From: Fulvimarina sp039652615
Lineage (GTDB): Bacteria; Pseudomonadota; Alphaproteobacteria; Rhizobiales; Rhizobiaceae
NCBI RefSeq assembly: GCF_039652615.1
Contig: NZ_JBDJAC010000016.1
Coordinates: forward strand, 4,945-68,944
Direction of reading: 5' to 3'
Length of the DNA stretch: 64,000 nt
Shown: positions 16,617 to 25,789 of the stretch, one piece after another
How the letters are laid out: each line of letters begins with the position of its first letter
Numbering within the stretch: the stretch's first letter is position 1
Position numbers and translations under genes: made by a program
The notes under the pieces: model-generated
The model's input: only the letters and a program-made list of their open reading frames with translations
What the model was told of the DNA's origin: nothing
The model's database searches: none

Positions 16617-19261
16617 TCTGCGGCGTCCCGATAGGTGGACTTCTTTCGGTCGACGGGTTTGCCCGCCCCTGTTGCATCACTGCCCACAGGGCTGTTGGGG
16701 TCCGGCTTTTCCTGTTTTGCAGGAAGTGTGCAGACAACGCATGTGCCCCCGTCTTCTGGGGCTTCGACCCGAATGGCACCACCATGCAGCTCGACGAGGC
16801 TCTTCACGATCGAGAGCCCGAGTCCCGGTCCGGAGGATCGTCCGCCTTCTGCATTGGTCTCGAAACGCTCGAAGATGCGCTCGACCTGATCGGCCGCAAT
16901 GCCCGGCCCGCGATCCGTGACCGCGAAGCAGACCTCGGCGGTATCGGGCGACTTCCATGCTTTCAGATCAATCTGCGAGCCTTGCGGCGCGAAGTTCGTC
17001 GCGTTCGACAGGAGATTGTAGAGGATCTGGGTTAGTCGCGCTCCGTCGGCTTCGATAACGCCGCCACTCTGTGTGAGATCGACGTTCAGCTTCAGCTGGT
17101 TTTCGTGCAGGCGCTCCTGAACGCCTTCGACTGCATTCTCCACGCGGGCCGCGATGTCGACCGCCGAGACCTCCAGTTCCATGATGCCGGCGTCAATGGT
17201 GGCAAGGTCCAGCGTGTCGTTGACCATTGCGAGCAGCGAGCGTGTCGAGGAATTGATGTGTTCCAGATAATCGGTCTGGCGCTCGTTGAGCGTGCCGAGT
17301 TCGGGCTCGGCGAGGAGCTGCGAAAACCCGATCACGGTCGTCAGCGGTGAGCGCAGTTCGTAGCTCATGAAGGAAACAAAGTCGTATTTGATGCGATTGG
17401 CTTCTTCCAATGCTTCGTTCTTCTCACGCAGCATCCGTTCGGCGGCTCTCGCATCGGAGACATCCGAGAATGTCAGCATGGTTTGCGCATTGGGAAGCGG
17501 CACCGCCTTGTAGGTCAGGATCATGCCGCTCGACAAATGGATTTCGCCGGTCTCGGACTTGCGGCCATTCTCGTCGATCGAGGTGACGAGAACCGCAAGT
17601 CCGGTCCAGCCGGGCGCGCCCGTCGTTCCGTCCAATATGCGAATGTGAGCTGCATCCTGGAAGGTTTGGATGCGGGGCTTCGACTTGAGGAAGGTCTCGT
17701 CCAGCTCGAACATTTCGCCGAATGTCGGGTTGGAGAGCTGCAGCCGTCCATCGCTGCCGAACACGGCGACGCCTTCGCTGAGATAGTCGATGGTCTCACG
17801 CTGAAGCTGCGCGACGGTCTTGATTTCCATCTCCAGCTTGAGCCGTTCCGTAATATCTTCGAAGACGAACGTCGCGCCGCCTTGAGGGTTGGGAGTTGCG
17901 ACGACGCGGAGCGTCCGGCCATTAGAGAGGTGCCACATCGTCTCGGTCGGATCCTTGGCGCTGTAGGCGGCGAGATCCTCCTTGCGTCGCTGGCTCGGAA
18001 ACGCAATTTCTGTCGGCAATACGCCAGCGTGGCGCAGATGGTCGAGAAACGCAACGTGATCGGGATCGGACTGAAGGAATGCGTCCGTCAGCTCGAAAAG
18101 GCTCTTGAAGGCCGCATTGTAATAGGCGAGGCGTGTGTCCGGATCGAAGCGGGCCACGGCGGTGCCCAGCTTGTCGAGCGTTTCCGACTGGCTATCGATC
18201 GTCTGACGCAGTTCGCGGCGGATGTTCTCGGTTTCCGAAACATCGATCGCAAGGCCGGCGGTGCCGATCTGACCGGCAAGCTCTGTGACGTCGAAGATAT
18301 GCCGGTCAGCATCGACCACGGTCGAGAGTTTGCCCGCATAGAGGCCGTATTGAGAGACCGCGTCCGCCACTTCGTGCCGATCGGTTTCGGCGAGAAATTC
18401 GATTCCCTTCTCAACGACCTCGTCCGGCGAACTTGCATCGACGGCTTTCGAGAAGGCTTGATTGACCCAGTAGAGTTTTCCGTCGCGGTCGCGCAGCCAT
18501 GCCGGCAGCGGCGCCGTGTCGAGCAGCGCCTGCATCGTGTCGATCGTGCCAAGGGCTTCCGATAGCTCGTTGCCCGCGCGCTTCAGCTTGGCTCTGAGGC
18601 CGGCCGTATGCGTGAAGCGGACGAGTGCGAGCCCCCCATGGGTGCGCCCCGTCACCTCGATCAGTTCGTTCGACCGTGTGTCAAGCGACAGCGCGAAAGG
18701 CGTGGCATCGGTGCGCAATTGTTCGATCGCAACCGCAAGATCACCGGCGCCTTCGGTGGGAAGCCATTCTGTGAAAGTCAGAAAGCGATCGGGTGAAATT
18801 GGTGAGCCGGCTTGTTTCGGCATTTCACCGAAAATCCTCGGTCGCTCGGCGCCGCGATAGACGAGCAGGCGCTGGTCGCTTGCACCGAGCAGTGCCTGGA
18901 ATTCGGTTGCGTCCTGGGTCCGATCGGCGATCTCCGCGCGGAGCCTATCGTTCTCGCGGGTGAGCGCCGCGCGATATTTCATCAGATAGACGGCACACAC
19001 CATCATCGTGCCGAGCGCGACCGCCACGAGGGCCAGGATGGTAATCGGCGCGGAGTCCCGGATAAGGCTCGTCTGAGCGCATGCGGGAGTTGCAACATTG
19101 GCGAAAAGGAGAGTGAGAAGACAGATACCGCCAGTGGATCCAAGAGTTCCCGGATTGCACTCGGGCGTCACCCGATCGACGATCGCATCGCTATCCGTGA
19201 CGAGCCGAATCCCTGTGCGTTTCCACGCGCTTCCGCGTGAAACCAATGTCCCCTCGTTCAT
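16613..19261 (-). CDS. divL: DivL-type PAS sensor pseudokinase with Tyr in place of the phospho-accepting His
   Basis: A protein of about 882 residues from the ATG at 19261; the frame runs to 19399, but this start precedes the hydrophobic N-terminus better. Two hydrophobic segments lie near residues 45-65 and 75-98. Several PAS-like domains follow, then a DHp helix and an HATPase domain (N box YNLLSNATNF, G1 DRGPGIA, G2 GPGLGLSIV). The DHp motif reads SFMSYELRSPLTTVIGF, so Tyr634 replaces the histidine. That substitution is the hallmark of DivL, which in Caulobacter binds CckA and DivK to control CtrA phosphorylation. The ahcY and tsaE neighbours agree. It overlaps the TsaE/AmgK gene by four bases. 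Confidence 0.82.
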   Translation of the reverse strand: MNEGTLVSRGSAWKRTGIRLVTDSDAIVDRVTPECNPGTLGSTGGICLLTLLFANVATPACAQTSLIRDSAPITILALVAVALGTMMVCAVYLMKYRAALTRENDRLRAEIADRTQDATEFQALLGASDQRLLVYRGAERPRIFGEMPKQAGSPISPDRFLTFTEWLPTEGAGDLAVAIEQLRTDATPFALSLDTRSNELIEVTGRTHGGLALVRFTHTAGLRAKLKRAGNELSEALGTIDTMQALLDTAPLPAWLRDRDGKLYWVNQAFSKAVDASSPDEVVEKGIEFLAETDRHEVADAVSQYGLYAGKLSTVVDADRHIFDVTELAGQIGTAGLAIDVSETENIRRELRQTIDSQSETLDKLGTAVARFDPDTRLAYYNAAFKSLFELTDAFLQSDPDHVAFLDHLRHAGVLPTEIAFPSQRRKEDLAAYSAKDPTETMWHLSNGRTLRVVATPNPQGGATFVFEDITERLKLEMEIKTVAQLQRETIDYLSEGVAVFGSDGRLQLSNPTFGEMFELDETFLKSKPRIQTFQDAAHIRILDGTTGAPGWTGLAVLVTSIDENGRKSETGEIHLSSGMILTYKAVPLPNAQTMLTFSDVSDARAAERMLREKNEALEEANRIKYDFVSFMSYELRSPLTTVIGFSQLLAEPELGTLNERQTDYLEHINSSTRSLLAMVNDTLDLATIDAGIMELEVSAVDIAARVENAVEGVQERLHENQLKLNVDLTQSGGVIEADGARLTQILYNLLSNATNFAPQGSQIDLKAWKSPDTAEVCFAVTDRGPGIAADQVERIFERFETNAEGGRSSGPGLGLSIVKSLVELHGGAIRVEAPEDGGTCVVCTLPAKQEKPDPNSPVGSDATGAGKPVDRKKSTYRDAAE

Positions 19262-19418
19262 TGTCAGATCCCCGTAATCGCCGCATTCTCGAAATCGAAT
19301 TGACCGTGCAACGCGATACTCTCGGAGCGCCCCCGCCATCCATAGCCGCCCCAATTTAACCACTATTAACGATCGTCGGAGACTTCGCAATGCGTCCAAA
19401 AGAGGAACAGACGCAAAG

Positions 19419-19455
19419 AAAAAGCCGCCGAAGCAATTGACTTCGGCGGCTTTTT
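19419..19455 (-). terminator. Rho-independent terminator after ahcY
   Basis: A 15-bp stem pairs AAAAAGCCGCCGAAG with CTTCGGCGGCTTTTT around a 7-base loop. On the minus strand it ends in a T-run, 29 bases past the ahcY stop and upstream of divL. The A-run on the other arm could let it act in both directions. Confidence 0.85.
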
Positions 19456-19483
19456 AATTGGTCATTCAGTCAGGTCGCGCGAT

Positions 19484-20896
19484 TTAGTAGCGGTAATGCT
19501 CCGGCTTGAAGGGACCTTGCGTGTCGACGCCGATGTAGTCGGCCTGTGCCTGGCTCAGCTCGGTCAACTTTGCGCCAAGCTTGCCGAGATGCAAACGCGC
19601 AACTTTCTCATCGAGATGCTTCGGCAGAACGTAGACCTCATTCTTGTACTGATCCGTGTTCTTGTACAGCTCGATCTGAGCCAGAACCTGGTTGGTGAAT
19701 GAAGCGGACATCACGAAGCTCGGATGGCCCGTGGCATTTCCGAGATTGAGCAGACGACCTTCCGACAAAAGGATCATCCGCTTCTCATCAGGGAAGGTGA
19801 TCATGTCGACCTGCGGCTTGATGTTCGTCCACTTCTGGTTACGAAGCGCGCCGACCTGAATTTCGTTGTCGAAGTGACCGATATTGCCGACGATCGCCAT
19901 GTCCTTGAAGGAGCGCATGTGATCGAGGGTCACGATATCCTTGTTGCCTGTCGTCGTGATGACGATATCGGCGCTGGGACCTGCGTCTTCGAGCGTGACG
20001 ACCTCGAACCCGTCCATCGCGGCCTGAAGCGCGCAGATCGGATCGACTTCGGTGACCTTAACGCGTGCACCCGCGCCAAGAAGCGACTGCGCGGCACCCT
20101 TGCCGACGTCACCATAGCCACAGACCACAGCGACCTTGCCGGCCATCATCACGTCGGTGCCGCGACGGATGCCGTCGACGAGGCTTTCCTTACAACCGTA
20201 CTTGTTGTCGAACTTCGACTTCGTGACCGAGTCGTTCACGTTGATCGCGGGGAAGGGAAGCTGGCCCTTCTTCTGTAGCTGGTAGAGCCGATTGACGCCC
20301 GTGGTCGTCTCTTCCGAAACGCCCTTGATCGCCTCGCGCTGCTTCGTGAAAAAGCCCGGCGTTTCGGCCATGCGCTTCTTGATCTGTGCGAAGAGAACTT
20401 CCTCTTCCTCAGAGCCGGGATTGGAGAGCACGTCTTCCCCGGCTTCGGCGCGAGCGCCGAGCAGGATGTACATGGTCGCATCGCCACCATCGTCGAGGAT
20501 CATGTTGGACGGCTCGCCGTCCGGCCACTGGAAGATCTTGTCGGTGTAGGTCCAATAGTCTTCGAGGGTCTCACCCTTGATGGCGAAGACCGGAGTTCCG
20601 CCCTCGGCGATGGCCGCAGCTGCGTGATCCTGGGTCGAGAAGATGTTGCAGGACGCCCAGCGAAGCTCGGCGCCAAGCTCCTTCAGGGTCTCGATCAGAA
20701 CAGCCGTCTGGATCGTCATGTGAAGCGAGCCGGTGATGCGCGCGCCCTTCAGCGGCTTTTCCGCACCAAATTCTTCGCGGCAGGCCATGAGGCCGGGCAT
20801 CTCGGTTTCGGCGATGTCGATTTCCTTGCGGCCGTAGCCTGCAAGCGAAATATCGGCGACCACATAGTCGTTCTGGCTATCCAGATGCGTGTCCAT
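19484..20896 (-). CDS. ahcY: S-adenosylhomocysteine hydrolase
   Basis: A 470-residue cytoplasmic NAD-dependent enzyme that splits S-adenosylhomocysteine into adenosine and homocysteine, relieving product inhibition of methyltransferases. Recognised by KGARITGSLHMTIQTAVLIETL, the insertion region typical of bacterial and plant enzymes, the NAD-binding GYGDVGKGAAQSLLGAGARV, and the C-terminal PFKPEHYRY that reaches the partner subunit's cofactor. The ATG at 20896 is preceded by GGGA; a TTG seven codons upstream is unlikely. A strong terminator follows. Confidence 0.97.
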   Translation of the reverse strand: MDTHLDSQNDYVVADISLAGYGRKEIDIAETEMPGLMACREEFGAEKPLKGARITGSLHMTIQTAVLIETLKELGAELRWASCNIFSTQDHAAAAIAEGGTPVFAIKGETLEDYWTYTDKIFQWPDGEPSNMILDDGGDATMYILLGARAEAGEDVLSNPGSEEEEVLFAQIKKRMAETPGFFTKQREAIKGVSEETTTGVNRLYQLQKKGQLPFPAINVNDSVTKSKFDNKYGCKESLVDGIRRGTDVMMAGKVAVVCGYGDVGKGAAQSLLGAGARVKVTEVDPICALQAAMDGFEVVTLEDAGPSADIVITTTGNKDIVTLDHMRSFKDMAIVGNIGHFDNEIQVGALRNQKWTNIKPQVDMITFPDEKRMILLSEGRLLNLGNATGHPSFVMSASFTNQVLAQIELYKNTDQYKNEVYVLPKHLDEKVARLHLGKLGAKLTELSQAQADYIGVDTQGPFKPEHYRY

Positions 20897-21233
20897 ATCA
20901 ATTTCCCATTCAGTCAAAATCTGATCGCCTCGCTTTGCAGAAGCGACGCGTTGGGATCCTGATTAGCAATTTCGCCGCAAAATCTCAAGGCGATATAAAG
21001 AAATGTTTATGTGTTGATATTGTTAAATCGGAATGAAGGCGAACGATTGATGAATGACACGAACGAAGCAACGTCCGGTCACCGTTGCTGAACGGGATCG
21101 GCAATTTCGTGATGGGACGATCTAAAGGAAACGAGGGACGCCCTCGATTCTTGAAATGAAGGCGCGTGGAAGTGCAGAGCATTCGCTCGGAAGGGCGTGG
21201 CGATCTGAGGCGTTCAGAGCTCAGGCGTCGTTC
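20897..21233. other. ahcY leader / gap between hpr and ahcY
   Basis: About 340 bases, with AT-rich sequence at 20990-21050 that probably holds the ahcY promoter on the minus strand. I looked for SAH- or SAM-riboswitch consensus in the leader and did not find a convincing match. No gene seen. Confidence 0.4.
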
Positions 21234-21578
21234 TCAGCTGTCTTCGCCGAACCGATCATTGACGAGATCCGTCAAAGCCGCCACCACAGCGCCGGCATCC
21301 GGTCCGGTGGCGTAGACGTGGATGTCGGACCCTTTTGTCGCGGCCAGCATCATGAGGCCCATGATCGAAAGTCCGCCCACGGACATCCCGTCCCGTTTGA
21401 CGGTGACCTCGGCGTCGTACTGATCGACGGTCTGGACGAAGCGGGCGGAGGCACGTGCGTGCAAGCCTCTGCGATTGCAGATCGTCAGCACGCGCTCTGC
21501 CTTTTCGTTGCCGTGCATGTCTTCCGCAACCACGACCGATTGTGCGATCTCATCTTCCTGTCGTTGGATGCGTCTCAT
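21234..21578 (-). CDS. Phosphocarrier protein HPr (PTS-Ntr type)
   Basis: An HPr protein with active-site motif NRRGLHARASARF and a regulatory-site region GGLSIMGLMML. His40 and Ser71 are 31 residues apart, the same spacing as His15 and Ser46 of classic HPr. His receives phosphate from EI-Ntr; Ser is the target of HPr kinase, whose gene is two genes upstream. The ATG at 21578 begins four bases after the EIIA stop and gives 114 residues. An internal ATG at 21518 gives 94 residues, nearer the usual size, so the start is uncertain. No PTS sugar permease is nearby, consistent with a regulatory system. Confidence 0.9.
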   Translation of the reverse strand: MRRIQRQEDEIAQSVVVAEDMHGNEKAERVLTICNRRGLHARASARFVQTVDQYDAEVTVKRDGMSVGGLSIMGLMMLAATKGSDIHVYATGPDAGAVVAALTDLVNDRFGEDS

Positions 21579-21582
21579 AGCT

Positions 21583-21984
21583 TCAGGTTCCGCTCAGTAC
21601 ACGACTTGCGACATTGATATATTTGCGGCCCGCTTCCTGGGCATCGACCAGCGCTTCGGCGATCGGCTTTTCGACACGCACGCTCGCCAGTTTGATGAGC
21701 ATGGGCAGATTGACACCCGCCAGAACGTCCACACGGCTTCCGTCCATGACGGAGATCGCGAGATTCGATGGTGTCCCTCCGAACATGTCGGTGAGAATGA
21801 TGACACCGTTGCCCCGCTCTGCCTTGCCCACCGCGGCGATGATATCGCTCCGGCGCTGCTCCATATCGTCTTCCGGACCAATCGAGATGGTTTCGAATGC
21901 ATCCTGCGGCCCGACGACATGTTCGAGCGCATTCTGAAACTCTTCGGCCAGACGGCCGTGGGTCACGAGGACAAGGCCAATCAT
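21583..21984 (-). CDS. PTS EIIA component, mannose family (regulatory)
   Basis: A 133-residue EIIA-Man domain. MIGLVLVTHGRLAEEF places the phosphorylated histidine at position 9, and TDMFGGTPSNLAISV is the second family motif. In Hyphomicrobiales this free-standing EIIA (PtsM/ManX) accepts phosphate from HPr and signals to the ChvG/ChvI pathway rather than importing sugar. The ATG at 21984 is preferred to a TTG three codons upstream. It sits between hprK and hpr. Confidence 0.9.
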   Translation of the reverse strand: MIGLVLVTHGRLAEEFQNALEHVVGPQDAFETISIGPEDDMEQRRSDIIAAVGKAERGNGVIILTDMFGGTPSNLAISVMDGSRVDVLAGVNLPMLIKLASVRVEKPIAEALVDAQEAGRKYINVASRVLSGT

Positions 21985-22153
21985 CGAGGCCAACTATCCT
22001 TGCACCGCATCCCCATCATCGCTCTCCCGGTATCTGCTCAAAAACCTTGGCCGTGTGGCGGTGGCCGGTCTCGTACTCTAACGCGCTTGGCTGGTGTGAG
22101 CTTCGCTTCCAACGGTAACGTCCACCGTAAAGACCGCGAATGCAAGGCGACTC

Positions 22154-22609
22154 TCAGCCTTCTCCCAAGTATGCACTTCTTAGAAGCGTTAAAACCACAT
22201 CGGCAGAGAACGCAGCGTCTTGTTTAGGCAATTCAATCCGCCGAACGGACCGGCCGAGGACGGTTTCGCGCTGATCTCTTTTCTCTGGCATCCGTGTGCG
22301 GTTCTCTGCCGTCACGAGATCGACGATCAGGGAGAGTGGCGCCGTTTCCACCGTCTCTTCGCGCAGGATGCCGATGCCGGAAATCTCCATCAAGCCCTTT
22401 ATGGCTTCGGGAGCGGTCATGATGATCCCGGCATCCCGCGTCTCAAGATCGACGCGGTCGTCCGCGACCAGATAGGCGTTAAGCGAAATCGAGCCCGCGC
22501 GCCGCAGAAGCGAGATACAAAGGCTGGTCTTGCCGCTCTGTGCCGGGCCACGAATGAGAATGCCGACGGTTCCGATCAGAAGGGCCGTCCCGTGAACGTT
22601 CTCGCGCAA
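22154..22609 (-). CDS. hprK: Short-form HPr kinase/phosphorylase (C-terminal domain only)
   Basis: About 152 residues, matching the short alphaproteobacterial HprK that lacks the N-terminal domain of Firmicute enzymes. VHGTALLIGTVGILIRG leads to the P-loop GPAQSGKTSL. VADDRV and the HprK signature region LMEISGIGILREE follow. It phosphorylates or dephosphorylates the regulatory serine of HPr. There is no ATG; TTG at 22609, ten bases past the chvG stop and close after AGGG, is the likely start, although the frame extends back to a TTG at 22645 inside chvG. The cluster order chvI-chvG-hprK-EIIA-hpr is the usual rhizobial one. Confidence 0.85.
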   Translation of the reverse strand: MRENVHGTALLIGTVGILIRGPAQSGKTSLCISLLRRAGSISLNAYLVADDRVDLETRDAGIIMTAPEAIKGLMEISGIGILREETVETAPLSLIVDLVTAENRTRMPEKRDQRETVLGRSVRRIELPKQDAAFSADVVLTLLRSAYLGEG

Positions 22610-22619
22610 GACCCTGAAA

Positions 22620-24416
22620 TCACTTTCCGGCGGGCAGCGACACAATGAAACGCGCGCCCTTCATGATCTGGTTTTCGACCACGTTTTCCGCACGGATCGT
22701 GCCGCCATGGGCCTCGACGATCTGCCGGCTGATCGAAAGCCCGAGCCCGGAATTTTGCCCGAAGGCCTCAGCGCCCGGTCGGTCGGTGTAGAACCGCTCG
22801 AAAATACGATCCACGTCCTCTGCCTGAATGCCCGGACCGTTGTCTTCGACGGTCACGACCAGACGGCTCGTGCGCCGACGAACATTGATCGTGATGCGAC
22901 CGCCATTGTTCGGCACGAAGGAGCGGGCGTTCTCGATGAGGTTGGTGAAGACCTGACTGAGGCGCAGATCGTGGCCGACGACTTCCGTGCCGCCTTTCAT
23001 ATTCACGGGGATGGGCTGGATCTTCAGGTCGATCTTCGTCGTGCGATCCGGCTGGACACGCCCGCGAACACCCTCGACGACATTTTCGAGAAGCTTGGCG
23101 ATATCGACGGTATGGGCTTCCTGACGTGCAAGCTCGGCGTCGAGCCGGGATGCGTCAGAGATGTCGGTGATCAGACGATCGAGACGCCGCACATCGTGCT
23201 GGATGATTTCGAGCAGGCGCTCGCGGCTTGTCTCATTCTTGGCGAGCGGCAGGGTTTCAACCGCGCTGCGAAGCGAGGTTAGGGGGTTCTTGAGCTCATG
23301 GCTGACATCGGCTGCAAAGGACTCGATCGCATCGATCCGGGCATAAAGGGCCCGGGTCATATCCTTGAGCGCGACCGCCAGATTGCCCACCTCGTCCGCG
23401 CGATCGCCGAAATCGGGGATCTCCGCTCTGACGTTGACGCCGCGCCGGACGCGAACCGCCGCCGCCGAGAGCTTGCGCAGGGGGGTTGCGATCGTCGAGG
23501 CGAGCAGGATCGAGAGCGCGATCGTGACGAGGGCGGCCACAGCGAAGGTTCGCACGATCGCGGTGCGTTCGGCCTGAACGATCTTGTCGATGTCGCCGCC
23601 CTGAGTCGACAGGAGAAGCACACCCAGAACGGCCCGGAAGCGTTGGATGGGCACCGCGACCGAGACGATCAGCTCGCCGTTCTCCGTGGCGCGCACCACC
23701 GTGGCAGGCCCGCCCGTAAGGGCGTTGACCACTTCCGGATAGGTCGTGCCGGAGCCGCCGGGCGTCTCTTGATAAGTCGGAAGCGTGCTGCCGGAAAAAA
23801 GCCGTTCGAACCACCCGACCACATCGTCGACGAAGGTATTTTCCTCCTGCTCGATCGGCGGCAATTCGTAGCGCAATACCTGTCCCTGGGCGTAAAGATG
23901 ACGCGTATCGAGAATGAGATTGCCATCCCGATCGTACAGGCGGGCCCGCGTCCGGGTCGGTGAAATCAGCCGTGCGAGAAGCGGCGCGACCCGTTCGGGT
24001 TCAATCGGAAAATCCAGACTTTCCGCACCGTTGGATGAGGGCGTCAGTGTATCCCCGGCCTGCAATTCCAGTAGTCTTTCCGGGTCAAGCGTAATGGAAT
24101 TGGTGTCGATTGTGGCGGACGACGCAATCGCCGCGGCCATGATCTCGCCTTGGGTGAGAAGGCTTTCGACCCGCGCGTCGATCAAGCCGGCGCGAAACTG
24201 GTTGAGGTAGAGAATGCCGGAGACGAGAACGATCAGGGCAACGAGATTGAGGAAGACGATACGCCGCGTAAGCGACGAGAAAATCGTGTGCGACAAGATC
24301 CATCTGGAACGGAAGAGCATACGCCGAACAAACGGAAATCGCCTTAAACGCGCCCTGCGCGAGCGCTCTCGGCGGCGCGTTTCGTCCTGCTCAGTCGCGT
24401 CGGAGGCCGATGCCAT
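22620..24416 (-). CDS. chvG: ChvG/ExoS envelope-stress sensor histidine kinase
   Basis: A 598-residue membrane kinase. The N-terminus is Arg-rich and cytoplasmic. TM1 lies near residues 53-72, a large periplasmic sensing region follows (about 73-280, the site of ExoR repression in rhizobia), and TM2 is near 283-305. A HAMP domain leads to the DHp helix with the phospho-accepting His373 in ADVSHELKNPLTSL and an HATPase domain with VEDNGPGI and NSGLGLSI. It phosphorylates ChvI in response to acid or envelope stress and controls exopolysaccharide, motility and envelope genes. 133 bases separate it from chvI upstream. Confidence 0.93.
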   Translation of the reverse strand: MASASDATEQDETRRRERSRRARLRRFPFVRRMLFRSRWILSHTIFSSLTRRIVFLNLVALIVLVSGILYLNQFRAGLIDARVESLLTQGEIMAAAIASSATIDTNSITLDPERLLELQAGDTLTPSSNGAESLDFPIEPERVAPLLARLISPTRTRARLYDRDGNLILDTRHLYAQGQVLRYELPPIEQEENTFVDDVVGWFERLFSGSTLPTYQETPGGSGTTYPEVVNALTGGPATVVRATENGELIVSVAVPIQRFRAVLGVLLLSTQGGDIDKIVQAERTAIVRTFAVAALVTIALSILLASTIATPLRKLSAAAVRVRRGVNVRAEIPDFGDRADEVGNLAVALKDMTRALYARIDAIESFAADVSHELKNPLTSLRSAVETLPLAKNETSRERLLEIIQHDVRRLDRLITDISDASRLDAELARQEAHTVDIAKLLENVVEGVRGRVQPDRTTKIDLKIQPIPVNMKGGTEVVGHDLRLSQVFTNLIENARSFVPNNGGRITINVRRRTSRLVVTVEDNGPGIQAEDVDRIFERFYTDRPGAEAFGQNSGLGLSISRQIVEAHGGTIRAENVVENQIMKGARFIVSLPAGK

Positions 24417-24549
24417 ATGTGCCGCTGAAACTCCGCGTTTTGTATCCTTCGTTAACCTGTCGCATGTTCACGGCGGAAGTTTGCATCAAATCCGATCTTC
24501 GGCTGCAAAAACATGTGGATGAGCCTGCCTCGCCGGGCGCGCTCCGCGT

Positions 24550-25260
24550 TTACATTTCGCGAAAGCGGTAACCGACGCCATAGAGCGTTTCGATCATATC
24601 GAATTCGTCGTCGATCGCTTTGAATTTCTTGCGAAGCCGTTTGATATGGCTGTCGATGGTGCGGTCGTCGACATAGACCTGCTCGTCGTAGGCGGCGTCC
24701 ATCAGTGCGTCTCGCGATTTCACGACGCCTGGACGCTGCGCCAGAGATTGCAGGATCAGAAATTCCGTGACCGTCAGCGTCACCGGCTTGCTCTTCCAGG
24801 TGCAGGTATGCCGCTCCTGATCCATTACGAGCTGGCCACGTTCTAGCGATGTCTCCGGGTTGGTTACGTTTCCGGCACGCACCGGGCTTGCTTCGCGAGC
24901 AGCACCCCGCCTGAGAATCGCCTTTACCCGCTCGACAAGAAGACGTTGAGAGAACGGTTTCCGAATATAATCGTCCGCGCCCATCTTGAGACCGAACAGC
25001 TCGTCGATCTCTTCGTCTTTCGAGGTCAGGAAGATCACGGGGATATCGGATTTCTGACGCAGCCGCCGCAACAATTCCATGCCATCCATTCGCGGCATCT
25101 TGATATCGAAGATCGCGAGGTGAGGCGGACTCGCCTGAAGGCCGTCGAGCGCGGAGAGACCGTCGGTATAGGTCTCAACCTTATATCCCTCGTTTTCGAG
25201 CGCGATCGACACAGAGGTCAATATGTTGCGGTCGTCATCGACGAGGGCGATGGTCGGCAT
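24550..25260 (-). CDS. chvI: ChvI response regulator (OmpR family)
   Basis: A 236-residue regulator. The receiver domain has acidic pocket LVDDD, phosphorylated Asp52 in LAIFDIKMPRMDG, the conserved TSKDEE and the Lys of IRKPFSQ. The C-terminal winged helix shows SRDALMDAAYDEQVYVDDRTIDSHIKRLRKKF and ends in TLYGVGYRFREM. Activated by ChvG. The ATG at 25260 is preceded by GGAGAA; the frame runs over 300 bases further upstream, but that part is not receiver-like. The pckA gene often found divergent from chvI in rhizobia is not here. Confidence 0.94.
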   Translation of the reverse strand: MPTIALVDDDRNILTSVSIALENEGYKVETYTDGLSALDGLQASPPHLAIFDIKMPRMDGMELLRRLRQKSDIPVIFLTSKDEEIDELFGLKMGADDYIRKPFSQRLLVERVKAILRRGAAREASPVRAGNVTNPETSLERGQLVMDQERHTCTWKSKPVTLTVTEFLILQSLAQRPGVVKSRDALMDAAYDEQVYVDDRTIDSHIKRLRKKFKAIDDEFDMIETLYGVGYRFREM

Positions 25261-25789
25261 CAGGTCGGTTCTCCTCTCACTGGCTGTCCGGTCATGAATC
25301 TCGCGCACCGGGCCCTGCCGGACGTGGATTGCGCGAGCGGCAGCACGGCTTTCAGTCCCAAGGTGCAGATTCCGATAGCCACTTTCAACGCCGGTAATTG
25401 TGGCAGTGGCACTGGATTTCAATGTAAGGATGCCATGTCGGGCCTCGGAACAAGGCAAGGAGCCGAACGATTTCCTAAGGGCCTTGATTGCCGATGCTTT
25501 TCCGGGCTGGCCGAAACAGCCGCAACGAGTGCCGTCGAGGTCGACGGCTTTTTGCCGCAAACGTCCCCTCGGCTCAACGGCCATCCGATGCACGAAAAAA
25601 GCGGCGCTTCCGGATTGGAAACGCCGCTCTCTCAGTTGGACCGGTCACTCGGAATTTCGTTTGAGACGGCATCATGCCGGATATGAGTTCGGCGGGCCCC
25701 ACGACCGCAAAACTCATGAAATCCAATCTCGAGTAGGCCCTGCGAACCTCTGGCGGATCCGCCGAAGGGCACGGCGAGACCTGTGGTCC
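25261..25789. other. Intergenic region between chvI and rlpA-like gene
   Basis: About 530 bases without a credible coding frame on either strand. It holds the chvI promoter region and the terminator at 25595-25628 that ends the rlpA-like transcript. Confidence 0.5.
25595..25628 (-). terminator. Rho-independent terminator downstream of the rlpA-like gene
   Basis: AGCGGCG-TTTCC and GGAAG-CGCCGCT pair around a five-base loop, followed on the minus strand by a run of six T. It lies about 160 bases past the rlpA-like stop codon, so that gene has a long 3' tail. Confidence 0.75.

Noticed and set aside
20897..21060. Possible SAH or SAM riboswitch in the ahcY leader
   Set aside because: Short pairing segments exist, but no consensus core could be matched; an Infernal scan would decide.
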